Assembly: GCF_029227915.1 (NCBI RefSeq)
Contig: NC_079884.1
Coordinates: 16,556,001-16,620,000, forward strand
Direction of reading: 5' to 3'
Source: Hydractinia symbiolongicarpus
Lineage: Eukaryota > Cnidaria > Hydrozoa > Anthoathecata > Hydractiniidae
DNA: 64,000 bases
In this document: in pieces, positions 11,004 through 20,265 of the stretch
How positions within the stretch are numbered: position 1 is the stretch's first letter
Layout of the letters: every line of letters starts with the position of its first letter
The notes under the pieces: model-generated
Told to the model about the DNA's origin: nothing
Seen by the model: only the letters and a program-made list of their open reading frames with translations
Database searches by the model: none
Translations under genes and position numbers: made by a program

Positions 11004-11190
11004 TAATTAACTGTAATTATCAGCTCGTTTCTGATTGGTTAATTTTTATGAATTTCGATCCTCTGCAATTATATAAATACATGCGCAACATCATTTTACT
11101 TTGCCCGATGATGGGAGAAGGAACTCCCGAAACGTCGCCTACTAAACTATCATGTTCAAGAAATGATAAACTTTCCACAGTAATATGAAT
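11004..11190 (+). repeat. PLE terminal repeat, right copy
   Basis: Inverted partner of 8812-9003, with only scattered differences. It holds the hammerhead-like core in the sense direction of the element. Confidence 0.85.
11104..11140 (+). other. Hammerhead-ribozyme-like core in PLE terminus (degenerate)
   Basis: CCCGATGAT, stem GGGAG, loop AAGGAA, stem CTCCC, then GAAACG. The layout matches the hammerhead CUGAUGA / stem II / GAAA core, with U at core position 4 replaced by C. The same core with a different loop base occurs reverse-complemented at 8880-8917. Hammerhead motifs in Penelope-like terminal repeats are established. I cannot fold stem III and stem I convincingly, so activity is uncertain. 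Confidence 0.4.
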
Positions 11191-11195
11191 ACTGA

Positions 11196-12269
11196 ACAGA
11201 CAAACCGAAATAATATCTTCAATAATAATAATGAAGTCAGAAATAACACATCTCAAATATTTACATCTGATAAAGTGATTACCTTTGATTACGTTGAAAA
11301 CCTTTAATATTTCAATCTGAAGTGTCAAAAAACATCAAATTTATATCTGGAAATTCATTTATTCGGTTGAATACCATCCTGTCCCCGAAATATACACAAA
11401 ATGTAAAAATTAACCGGTTAAGAGTACAAAATATTTTTAGTATGATGATCCGTAGTGACCTTTACCAGCCATTTTAAAGGTAAATGTCAAAAAAGAATGA
11501 GGAGTAAATTTTGAATCAACTAAGATATTATTTTGAAAAACATAATACGGTCCGTCCTAACAAAAGTTTACACAAAATGTAAAACAGATCAGTTTTTGAG
11601 AAGCACATCCAAATCAACAAAAATCAGTTCATTCAGCATGTTCTATATTGCCATTGCGCATAAATCTTCCACAAAAAGGTTATTAAACACATCAAATTAT
11701 AGAAAAATCAGGCATTTCAGTGCATACAGTCTTCGGCCATTAGATTACAAAATATAAAAAAAAGTTTTAGTCAGAATATTTAGCAATTTTTCATCATCAC
11801 CTACAGTTATTAGTACAACTTTAAAATTTTTAACAAAAACGTGAAACCATGGAATTTTCTTCCAGCAAAAATGACATCACATTCAGTTTAGTTCTCCCCA
11901 ACAAAAGTTACGAAATATAAAAAAGCCATTAGCTTACAGAACAGCCTTCAGTGGAGTCCAATTCGAAAAAAATTTGTTCTTTCAGTATACTGCATGTGGT
12001 TTATTGCCACAAAAGTTTACACAAAATTTAACAAAACAGCAGTTTTCAACACAAACAAAAAAACGAGCAACCATACCATCCTCTTATTAATTAAAATAAA
12101 GTCATAAACCCACGTAAAATTTCCACTCCACTAGATTCAGCTTCAAGCTATCACGTACTCTGGCTATCAATTCAACTTTCTTGCCACATCACTTTACTCC
12201 ATTACATTCTAGTTATCTCCTTACTACTGAACTTCTAAACTTCTACTATACGACTGTGTTAACAGCCAC
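11196..12269. other. About 1.1 kb without genes, imperfect AT-rich repeats
   Basis: Only loose repeats of a CAAAAGTTTACACAAAATGT-like word are seen (about 11387, 11560, 11895 and 12006). It is probably decayed Polinton or intron sequence. No ORF here looks real. Confidence 0.4.
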
Positions 12270-12281
12270 AAAGAGTGCTTC

Positions 12282-12575
12282 CTATGCTTCGCTAGCTAGC
12301 AGCGACGATAGTTCTTCGATACATTCAAAAAGTTGATCCTTGGGATTAATCAAGAACACATAGTCAGCTTGCCAAAGCGAGGATCTCTCAAGGTACGTGC
12401 TGTTCCATCGTATAGTTGGACATAGGATAATGTTGTGAAAATATTTTTTGTATTCACCTTCTAAAGATCTAAAACAAGCTGTGTTTTTCCACAGCACTTT
12501 CTAGAAGATCTAAAACACGCTGTGTTTTTTCACAGCCCGTTGGTCCTGAAAATATCGTCGCATGTGGATCAAAAA
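12282..12575 (-). pseudogene. Polinton FtsK/HerA-type packaging ATPase fragment
   Basis: Minus-strand pieces read ATIFSGPTGCEKT (a Walker A loop, with Gly replaced by Glu before Lys-Thr) and then EYKKYFHNIILCPTIRWN and DYVFLINPKDQLFECIEEL, the N-terminal part of the Polinton genome-packaging ATPase. A 40-bp tandem duplication (12459-12495 and 12499-12535) just after the P-loop shifts the frame. The Walker B part and the rest of the enzyme are missing downstream of 12282. It would have pumped DNA into capsids; this copy cannot. Confidence 0.7.
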
Positions 12576-12594
12576 AACAACGTCTAAGCTTACT

Positions 12595-13837
12595 TAATCG
12601 ATCTGCGATTACTCCACACTGTGGTATCTACCATCAAGAATATTCAACTGCGTGTCGCTAATCAAATACTTCCCTCGGCCTTCTTCGTTATGTGCAGAGT
12701 GATACCGTCCGACAATCTCTGTAAAGGTCTTCCACTACCATGTAGACTATGATCAGGAGATTATCATAAATCAACAAAAATTGCGTACCTCTAAGTCATA
12801 AACTGGTGACCGTCGAATAATGGCTACTAAAAAGGTTCACAATTTGCTCAAACTGATCTTTTCTAAGCATTGCATGCGAATAGAGCTCATTAGGCTCACC
12901 CTCGACAGTGATTGATATCTTTTCAATCTTAGGATTGTAGAAAACCTGTTTCGCCCCGGCGTAAGCTTTAACCTTCGATGGGTCTCATCATCATCATCAT
13001 CATTCTCGGCTTAATCAAGTTGTAAATTATAATTTGTTGCATCTTTTTTCATACTGATCACCTTCTGTGCAATACACTTTCGAAAGGCAGTGTTAAGCGA
13101 CCGGGATACCATAGCACTTGCAAGTTCCTCATTATTAACCTTGTCAAATTCTAGAGAAATGTTGCTGATCTTATATACAGCATCCGCAGACTTTGCTGTA
13201 GTAGATCCTGAAGCTGCTGTACCTCCATCCTTGATAACGTCCGCATACGATGCAAAATGGAGAACAAACTGCAATCTATCATGTAACCCGGCTGGTAGAA
13301 AAGTAGGTCTCTAGTCATCTCAAACATCTTCCCCAAGGGTATACAGAAAGTATTACCATAGGCTGCAGCGATCGCCTTCTCTTTGAGTGTGCCCGCATAA
13401 TCGCTAGCTTTCACCTGTAAGGCGCTGAGCGTACCATCATTTGGATTGATCCCCTCTAGGATCAAATTATTTTCAAGGTTGAATTTCGGTAACCACAAGT
13501 CTCTGTAAACCCCTAACACTCTGTAGTCGTTAATACTTTGCACCTCATTACTATTAATTGTGATTTTTAGGTTCTGCACCAGACTCTTCCGGATATTTAA
13601 GACTATGGTGCGTTTTGTATTGGTGCCGCTCAGCTCCAGATCAAACAATAACCGAAGGCTGCATGGGAAAATTACATCATTCTGTCCCATATTGGGTACG
13701 TCCACATATAGGTCCTCATTCTGATTGATCGTACTCGGCACGTGGCTCACCTTTACAAGCTGCTTTTTCCCTTTCATGGCAAAGAGCGTTTTAATCTCCG
13801 CATAGGGATCAAGTGTTTTTCCAAATATATTAGTCAT
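12595..13837 (-). pseudogene. Polinton major capsid protein (double jelly-roll type), broken
   Basis: The N-terminal frame (13837-13290) starts MTNIFGKTLDPY and carries KRTIVLNIRKSLVQNLKI, YRVLGVYRDLWL and GNTFCIPLGKMFEM. A frameshift near 13280 leads to LQFVLHFASYADVIKD and NEELASAMVSRSL. After a stop at 13011 the homology resumes with FYNPKIEKISITVEGEPNEL and ends near 12600 with a degenerate C-terminus containing DTQLNILDGRYHSVE. These match the major capsid protein of cnidarian Polintons as I remember it. The break near 13000 coincides with a short foreign TCATCATC tract. The protein would form the icosahedral shell; this copy is dead. Confidence 0.75.
12986..13017 (-). repeat. Tiny RTE 3'-tail-like insertion in the capsid gene
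   Basis: The stretch catcatcatcatcatcatt plus CTCGGCTTAA matches the 3' tail of the RTE copies at 22282 and 33076 (catcatcattcatcatt followed by CTCAGCTTAACG). It sits exactly where the capsid reading frame is interrupted, as expected for an extremely 5'-truncated LINE insertion. Confidence 0.5.
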
Positions 13838-13876
13838 GCTACTACTTTATTATTAGATGATTTTTCTTCAAATAAA

Positions 13877-14530
13877 ATGAATAATCCAAAATATAAAGGA
13901 GACAGTTTTACACACAAGGAAGATATTCCAGATGTTACTGATGTTAGATATAGTAGACCTGACTACTTTTCTGCCCAGCCTGGTACCAGCTCTACGTTAA
14001 AGGACACCAAACCAACCCAGATGGAAGAAATCAAAAGATCAAAGGTCAACTCTTTTTATGATCATATTGAGGAAATACTGCGGAATCCAGAGAATAATAC
14101 GAGACTTTATCAGAAATTTAAACTTACAGAAGATAATTGGCTATCTTTGATAAAGTAGATGATAAAACCGGCATACATGAGCCAGTAGATATAACCGACC
14201 TGATATATAAACAAAAAGGGGGATTCCGATCAGTCGGTGCAATAAAGACAAACCTACAAGCAGACATCGTAAGACAGCTAGGTTTCTAGGATTATACTAC
14301 TACACCTAATAAAAGGAGCAAGGTCATAGCCCAAAACCTTCTGGGCAAGTAGAAACGCGTCGAGGAGCTTGCTCGGGCTAAAAATGCGGACAATATAGAA
14401 ATGACGCCATTACTCAGGAATGTTGTGGATGAAAAGACGAGCCTCATAGCGGAAACTTCCCTTAATAGGGAGGGGAGAGGGAGGTCTTTAGTAAACGTTA
14501 AAGTAAAGGGCTCAACCTCGAACTTCAAAC
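13877..14530 (+). pseudogene. Polinton hypothetical ORF, frameshifted
   Basis: Starts MNNPKYKGDSFTHKEDIPDV and continues SRPDYFSAQPGTSS, then SFYDHIEEILRNPENN to 14158. A frameshift there leads into DDKTGIHEPVDITDLIYKQK and, after two stops, EMTPLLRNVVDEKTSLIAET, ending near 14530. It lies divergently next to the capsid gene. Its acidic, helical character and position resemble an accessory virion ORF of cnidarian Polintons. Function is unknown. Confidence 0.5.
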
Positions 14531-14543
14531 CATAAAGGGGAAC

Positions 14544-15120
14544 TTGAAACTATTGAAAAGTAAGATGATTTTCTCTGATGATATGATCGCTAAGGCAGAG
14601 GCCAAGGTGAAGAGACTAGAGGAAAAAAAAGCACAGCCTGTACCTGAACAACAGCAAGAGATATGGAACAGAGACATTACGGAAGCCAAGGAAAATCTAG
14701 AACGACTCCAAGGTGAAAAAGAAGCTGTACAAGAAGCACATGGTATACTATCATCAAGATTTAAGGTCAGCTTACTGCTATTAAAGACACGCTGATGAAA
14801 ATCGCGGGAGACGACAAATCACTGGCCGAAAAGCTCAAGATTTTATTCAAGGAATCACTATAGCAAGTATTTTTTCAGCCATAGGCTTGCTAATATTCAC
14901 CATTGTACTAGCAGTTACAGGAGGTGGCGCAGCAGCTGGTGCTGCAGCGGCAGGAAGCGGTGGGGGTAGTAAAAATTTTGTTCAAAAACAATTGGAGAGG
15001 CTTGGAAAATTTTAAAAATATTTGGCAGGGGAAGTAGGTGCGGCTCTTCCTGGTATCATAGGGACGTTAGTATCCTTCTTTTTTTAAGTGGCGGCAAAAG
15101 TTGTTGAATTTATGGCTAAG
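14544..15120 (+). pseudogene. Polinton coiled-coil and membrane protein, frameshifted
   Basis: The first part (MIFSDDMIAKAEAKVKRLEE ... WNRDITEAKENLERLQGEK) is a clear coiled coil. After a frameshift near 14770 the sequence continues LTAIKDTLMKIAGDDKSLAE, then a hydrophobic Gly/Ala-rich region (SIFSAIGLLIFTIVLAVTGG; GAAAAGSGGGS) and ALPGIIGTLVSFFF. The coiled coil followed by Gly-rich membrane helices is a known layout of a cnidarian Polinton ORF, probably a minor virion or membrane protein. This is inference from family memory. Confidence 0.5.
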
Positions 15121-15123
15121 CAC

Positions 15124-16260
15124 CTATACATGGCAATTGCTGGCACTGTTGCTGTTGTAACATACATCGGTAGGAGCAAGGGTAAAAGATCGTAAAAACG
15201 TTGTGTGTGTGCAATCACACACATGACGTTTATTAATTTTTGAGCCATATGTAAGTAAAATAACACCTACCCCTGTTGAAACTAACGCGTCCTTAGTGTC
15301 ATCGTGTTGCTCTGCTTCTATTACCTTGTGTTTAGGGAGTATTGCCTTGTGTTTAGGGATCATGTGGCTCGCCTGTGGTACTCCATGCTTGGTCGAGGTC
15401 CCAACAGGCTTCTTTATCTTGTTGAGATCGACTTGAATCTCTGTGTGCTTCTTCACCTTATTCAGATCGACTTGAACCCCAACGTCTACATTTGCAGGTG
15501 CAAGCAAGACATTGTTATTATACCCATGAATTTTACTAATATGAAGATTCATGTCTGAATGTAACATGTACACGCTGGGCATAACAGCAAAATTGACTGG
15601 AGTTCTAGCATATTGGAGCACTTTTTGGAAACGTGTTATATCTTGCCCTACATTCTCTCCTCTCAGCACCATACTTTCAAACTTTTGTAGCAAGATTTGT
15701 CTCGCTGTATAGTTGTCTGCTCCAGAACCTAGCAAAGATGCTTTTGCTTCCGCCTGTGACCCAAGTATCAAGACCACATGTACACGAACACTTTCACTAA
15801 GTTTTGTCAAACCTTCTGATGTAAGACCCTGGCTTGTTGGCATAATAAACTTTGCATAATCACCATCAACTTGTGGCCACCATTCATCGTTGGTTAGCAC
15901 CTACTGCTTTAAATTTATAAAGACCGTGGGGATCTGCACCAAACTCGCTACATACTTGCGCGTATCCAGATGTGGAATAAGGATTCTTGTATTGACTAAA
16001 CCCATCGTCAAAAGGCATGGGCCCTTTCCTTTTTCCTAATATACGGCGCATATGATAGTAAACATGAAATATAAAGATGGAGTTGACAAGTGGTAAAGAT
16101 CCTGTCATATGTTTAGCAGATATGCTTAATGCTGTTGTCGCGCAATGTGCTGCAAAAATAACTTGAATGTTCCAGTAATCCAATGCTTGCCCATCCCTTC
16201 CAACTCGAACGGGATAGTTAAGGTAAGTCGTTGGAACTTTTGATGGGGTACTTGCTAAGC
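15124..16260 (-). pseudogene. Conserved Polinton ORF of unknown function, one frameshift
   Basis: The N-terminal part (16260-15884) contains DYWNIQVIFAAHCATTALSI, then FHVYYHMRRILG and PFDDGFSQYKNPYS. A frameshift near 15890 leads to DYAKFIMPTSQGLTSEGLTK, LSESVRVHVVLILGSQAEAK and VMPSVYMLHSDMNLHISKIH. The C-terminal part holds short tandem units (QVDLNKVKKHTEI / QVDLNKIKKPVGT) and a hydrophobic patch (STGVGVILLTYG). Proteins with this core recur in hydrozoan Polintons. I know no assigned function. It is convergent with the minor capsid gene to the right. Confidence 0.55.
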
Positions 16261-16414
16261 TCTGGGAATACTACAGGGTTATGTGAATCCGTTGATATGT
16301 ACAGATAATGATGTTCCAGATTTGTGATACACAAAGGCAATTCTCCCCTGTTTGATTTGTATTTTGCTTTGGGGTTATACAAGTGCATATTCATCTTTTC
16401 TTCTACAAAGAAAC

Positions 16415-17072
16415 ATGAAACAATTGTATATCACTGATATCAACAAGCCTACGATTTCTGATGATTACCTAGGTCAGTGCACAAGGATCGCTCTAAAATC
16501 GATCAGTATTCGGGGCGGCTGGTTTATTCTTGGTAATGATAATGATTTCACGATCCGGAAGGCGGAATCTAATCAGCTGGTTACCCAGATCTGGATCGTA
16601 AAAGGTTTGTATCGAGGATCTGGCAGCTATTATCAACAAACAAGTTAATGGAAAGGCAGAGATATTTGTATTGAATAATGGATACTGCCAACTTCGTGTA
16701 AATGATGGATTCAAAGTTGTTAATAACCCATCACTTTAAAAACTCATTGGTTTATCTGACCCTATTGATGGAAAAAATTATACAAAAGACGACTATGATG
16801 TATACTACATGACCAATGTTTATCAGAGATTATGCCCCCAGTTAGATGAGGATGATTGCTTGTTTAATGGTAAAAAATCAAAAATTCTCATTATGCTGCC
16901 CACCAAAGAGTTAGATGCTTGGGGAGATATGCTTACATGGAATTTTGACACACCAGTATATCTTCCGTTAAAAGGGTCGATGGATAGGCTCGAGTTCATG
17001 CTGACTGATCCATATCACCATGAAAAAAATGTAGCTTTTACGGGAATCACGATGCAGTTGCTTATAGAATAA
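16415..17072 (+). pseudogene. Probable Polinton minor capsid (penton) protein, broken
   Basis: Starts MKQLYITDINKPTISDDYLG and contains ALKSISIRGGWFILGND. After a frameshift near 16640 and an in-frame TAA near 16736 it continues ILIMLPTKELDAWGDMLTWN, then FDTPVYLPLKGSMDRLEFML, and ends ITMQLLIE. The C-terminal 'PVYLPL...I..++.D..G..V....+L' pattern is that of the single-jelly-roll minor capsid protein of Polintons. I chose the ATG at 16415 because family-like sequence begins there. Confidence 0.55.
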
Positions 17073-17078
17073 AAGGAC

Positions 17079-17580
17079 ATGGATACTATGAAATTATACC
17101 CAACGTTACAGCCAAGTGCACCTGAGGACGATACTATGCAAGATGAAAGTTAGGTCTATAGATTTAAAAAAAAAGAAGAGAATGAACAGTATCTACGCAT
17201 GGCACCTGGATTCGCTATTGTTACCATGGACTATTAGGTGTAAGCGTTATCACTACTAGCTGTGGAATTGCTTTATTAGCAACAGGTTTTGGAGCTCCCC
17301 TGTCTATTGATATGGGAGGTATTGCATTAGCTATGGGGATCAGGCAAGCCGACCTGAGGAATGCTTCAAAAAGATTAAATGTGAAGTCGCAGAAGCATGA
17401 AAGTATAAGACTGCTCGCCGAATCGAAGTTGAATTCTGTCGTTGATTTTATCTCTAAAGCAATCGAAAAAGGCGTTATCAAATACGGCAACGAGTTAAAC
17501 CTATTGTCAATAATATCAATGAACGGGAGCGTGCCCAGTTAGTTGCAAAAGGTAGAAAAGAAAGTCAAGAGGAAATTTAA
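17079..17580 (+). pseudogene. Polinton hydrophobic ORF of unknown function, broken
   Basis: Starts MDTMKLYPTLQPSAPEDD and has a stop near 17152, then KKKEENEQYLRMAPGFAIVT. After a frameshift it has a Gly/Ala-rich hydrophobic stretch (TTSCGIALLATGFGAPLSID) and KSQKHESIRLLAESKLNSVV, with DFISKAIEKG following. The final motif (KHE.I..LAE.KLNS+.D..SKA) is shared by many cnidarian Polinton ORFs. The role is unknown, perhaps membrane-associated. Confidence 0.5.
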
Positions 17581-17762
17581 AAAAAAATTTAATCTGTGCA
17601 ACATGCCAGCGTTACCTAGATAGGCCTCCACCATATTCGATATAGGTATTAAAGTTTTATAGGAAAATATTCCTATCATCAATGTCGCAACAGATTAGCT
17701 ACAACAAAAGTCTCCAAATCGACCAGTAAGTCTTCATCATGTACTATACGTCGCGATTTTTA

Positions 17763-17957
17763 CTAAAAGTTGTCGCAAATATTTTTCAAGATTTTTTCAT
17801 ATGCAATTTCAACACAGGACTTGCAATAGGGACCATCTGTTTGCATTGGAATGTCCTTGTATTTGATTTTGCGGATTGCTTCAACAAGATCTTCCTTATT
17901 CAGTGTAGAATAACGAGGAGCTTTCATTAATTTGGCTTCTTTTCGAAGTGCATTCAT
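17763..17957 (-). CDS. SAP-like small Polinton protein
   Basis: A 64-codon ORF: MNALRKEAKLMKAPRYSTLN, then KEDLVEAIRKIK. The 'LR..AK....RYS.L.K..L+..I' pattern resembles the SAP/LEM-like helix-extended-loop-helix found in small Polinton ORFs and would bind DNA. A CKSC pair lies at the C-terminal side. The ORF is open from an ATG to a stop and is one of the few unbroken frames here, though it is short. Confidence 0.45.
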   Translation of the reverse strand: MNALRKEAKLMKAPRYSTLNKEDLVEAIRKIKYKDIPMQTDGPYCKSCVEIAYEKILKNICDNF

Positions 17958-18184
17958 TTATTCTCATATAGTTCCTTATAAACTATATAAACTTTATTCA
18001 GAAAAACTCTCGTGCTCATCCTCAGATTCACTCAAATAACTAGCGTCATACCTTTCAACCTCTTTGTATTTACACTCTTCTAGGTAGGTTTGTACATAAT
18101 AATTGCATTTAATGATGGCCGTACATTCGTAAGGTCCTCCTTGGGGCGGTTCCCTTTGCTTATGAAAATTAGCTCTAATTTTAC

Positions 18185-18568
18185 CTACTCCTTCAGTTTA
18201 GGGTTGATATAACAGTCTTTTTTCACAATTATGTTGGTGAAGCAATAACCTCCCAAATCCTTTACTTTTTTTAGGATATTATTATATTTTGCCAAGCACT
18301 CAGGATAGTCACCAAGATCAAACGACATAGTGAACGCGGAATTCTCGCTGTATTGAGATACACCCTGAGAGTAGATATTTTTAGGGGTTTTTATCAGTAA
18401 CAGTGATAACTCGTCTTGGTCATATCCAATCACGAATCTTTTATCCTTGCCTTTGTTTGCAGGTATAGAATCACTCAGCACAAGGTTTTCAAAATCTTTG
18501 ATATTTAGTGGTGTTATATCACTGTAAAATTCTTTTAATTTATCAATTTTGTCTCCAAATTTCAACAT
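18185..18568 (-). CDS. Hypothetical Polinton ORF, 127 codons
   Basis: Starts MLKFGDKIDKLKEFYSDITP and ends with KKDCYINPKLKE at a stop. It has mixed alpha/beta character with Lys/Asp-rich surface (SIPANKGKDKRFVIGYDQDE) and no recognisable catalytic motif. An AT-rich run of about 100 bp lies just upstream and could hold the promoter. It is intact as an ORF. I do not recognise its family; its place among minus-strand Polinton genes is the only clue. Confidence 0.45.
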   Translation of the reverse strand: MLKFGDKIDKLKEFYSDITPLNIKDFENLVLSDSIPANKGKDKRFVIGYDQDELSLLLIKTPKNIYSQGVSQYSENSAFTMSFDLGDYPECLAKYNNILKKVKDLGGYCFTNIIVKKDCYINPKLKE

Positions 18569-18800
18569 GCTATTTTATTTATATTAAAAATTTTTATCAA
18601 TAAATTTTATTTTTGTAAACATGTACAAATACCACCATTATACAAAGTGTATTCCTAATAACAATGCCAACATAAAATTTTCCCTTTCACCACAAGTTTC
18701 CTTCCCCAATTACACCTATCATAGGCATCAAGTACAAATTTACAATCATCGCATTGTTCTTTCATTGTTTTATCTTATGAAAGGACCCTGTCTAGTGTCA

Positions 18801-18983
18801 TTACTCTTCTAAATCACGAACCCTATCCTCCAGCTCTTTAATCAATCTATCATTCTCCTTCTCCTTCTCGCTTTTATGCACAAGATCTATGGCCATAAGT
18901 GGCAGAGAGATACCAATACCAGTCATTAATATCATGACTACTGCATTTTCGAACATTTTGAATGTTGATTGCTGTTGCTTCAT
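18801..18983 (-). CDS. Small membrane protein with C-terminal coiled coil
   Basis: A 60-codon ORF: MKQQQSTFKMFENAVVMILM, then TGIGISLPLMAIDLVH as one membrane helix, then a heptad-like charged helix ending IKELEDRVRDLEE. It begins directly after the decayed end of the neighbouring repeat protein. The layout resembles a small virion or holin-like membrane protein, but no family is recognised. Confidence 0.4.
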   Translation of the reverse strand: MKQQQSTFKMFENAVVMILMTGIGISLPLMAIDLVHKSEKEKENDRLIKELEDRVRDLEE

Positions 18984-19019
18984 TTATTATACCACATCTT
19001 TTTAAGATCATTTTTTTAT

Positions 19020-19410
19020 CCTCCGCCATACACCAATCCCAATATAGAGCTGGATGCTATGTTATTGGAAGCAGCTCTTTCTAGGCATCGAGCAATTTAG
19101 ATTCAACCCCAACCTTCCTACACATACCCTGAGTAACAAACCAGTCTGGGATCCACTCTGGATTGAGCATATAGGGATTCTCTTCAACGGCTCTCATGCA
19201 CATGTCCTGAGTCATGAGATGATCTGCGATCATAGAGGGTTCCTCTTCAACGGATCTGGTGCACATGTCGTGAGTTTTCAACTCATCTGGAACATAATCA
19301 AGCAGGAAGGGATGCTGTTCAACGGCTCTGGTGCACATGTCCTGAGTCATGAGATGATCTGGGACGTACTCGATCAACCAGGTTTCATCCATAACCACAA
19401 CATTACACAT
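19020..19410 (-). pseudogene. DUF4116-like repeat protein, Polinton cargo copy 1
   Basis: Repeats of about 34 residues: YVPDHLMTQDMCTRAVEQHP, YVPDELKTHDMCTRSVEEEP and DHLMTQDMCMRAVEENPYML, closing with IPDWFVTQGMCRK. After the ORF stop (19081) the conserved C-terminal motif HPALYWDWCMAEDKK can still be read near 19020-19055 behind a stop codon. The 'YVP+.L.T..+C..AV' pattern is that of DUF4116-type repeats, known from bacteria, giant viruses and phage-like elements and common in cnidarian genomes. Function is unknown. Its place at the end of the Polinton suggests cargo. Confidence 0.6.
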
Positions 19411-19539
19411 CTTTCGGGTTTTAAAACAATGTGGAAAATTTCTAAACCAATTTATTTTCTCTTTTATATATTTTTAAAAATTTTTTTTTTTTAAATTAGG
19501 AGATTTTTATTAAATTTTTTTGAATTAGGAGATTTCCCT

Positions 19540-19837
19540 CATTCAATGACAAACTCCCACAATTTTGAGATGAGTTCTTTTACATCCTCTGAAAGCACCA
19601 ATCCCAATATCAAACTGGATGCCAAGCTACACAGATTAGCTCACCATGTATTATAGTTTTAAATTTTCGCTTATGATTTATCTTCAGATAGATTTGAAAT
19701 AGCTCTTGAGAAAGGTTGTCATAATATTCCGCTTTATGCATCGATAAATTATAGTCATTGGTGTACATTACAAACAATACCTTTTCATCTAAATAGATGA
19801 ACTTATTATCGGTCTGCCTCATCATCCTTTCCAACAT
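19540..19837 (-). pseudogene. DUF4116-like repeat protein C-terminal domain, copy 2
   Basis: The open part reads KFIYLDEKVLFVMYTNDYNL and continues to LICVAWHPV, followed after a stop and a frameshift by YWDWC and LSEDVKELISKLW. This is the conserved C-terminal module that follows the YVPD repeats in this protein type (AWHP..YWDWC.SED), also seen degenerate in copy 1. The repeat region itself is missing on this copy. Two adjacent copies suggest a duplication of the cargo gene. Confidence 0.5.
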
Positions 19838-19934
19838 CTCCGCGCATTGCTGATCGAAAAAGATCAGCGTGTTTTTGTTGTTTTTGTTTATTATTTTTTT
19901 TTAAAAAAATTGTTTTAAAATGGACAGAACATTT

Positions 19935-20265
19935 AAAAAAACTTTACTTCACTTGCGCATGATGTTGTCCGCTGTTATCTGATTCTGTCAGTTTTATCGG
20001 ATGCCGTCAGATTTTGTCAAATTCTGTTGGATTTATAGGATTTTGTCGGCTGACATTGGATTTGTTAGATATTTGCGCATGTGCAGTAACATGTCATAAG
20101 AAGTGGGGGGTGTCGGGGGATCTCTAGAGAAGCAGCCGGTTTACACAAAATATATACATGATTTTACGTAGTTAAACAGGGTGTTCGGGGATCTCTAGAG
20201 AAGCGGGTGGTTTACGCCTGAACCCCAAAAGTGTGTATTGAACAATTCCCGTAATCTACTAGTGT
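19935..20265. repeat. Polinton terminal repeat, copy B
   Basis: Same orientation and high similarity to 7850-8090 (cttgcgcatgatgttgtc ... cccgtaatctacta). It is longer because GGGATCTCTAGAGAAGC occurs twice, about 70 bp apart, so it carries an internal partial duplication. Confidence 0.75.

Larger units (their letters stand above)
8811..11195 (+). mobile_element. Penelope-like retroelement (PLE) with inverted terminal repeats
   Basis: A single RT plus GIY-YIG ORF is flanked by two nearly identical blocks of about 190 bp in opposite orientation (8812-9003 and 11004-11190). This arrangement and domain order define endonuclease-bearing Penelope-like elements, whose terminal 'pLTRs' may be inverted. 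Sequence identity between the arms is high, which suggests a fairly young copy. Confidence 0.9.
12270..20265. mobile_element. Polinton/Maverick segment B (capsid and packaging end)
   Basis: Eight kilobases of virion-type genes in the arrangement seen in cnidarian Polintons: packaging ATPase, major capsid protein, two coiled-coil/membrane ORFs, a conserved unknown, minor capsid protein, a hydrophobic ORF, a SAP-like peptide, two further small ORFs and two repeat proteins. It is closed by a terminal repeat (19935-20265). No intact left terminal repeat is visible. It may be the other half of remnant A, with A inverted, or a second element. Confidence 0.8.
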
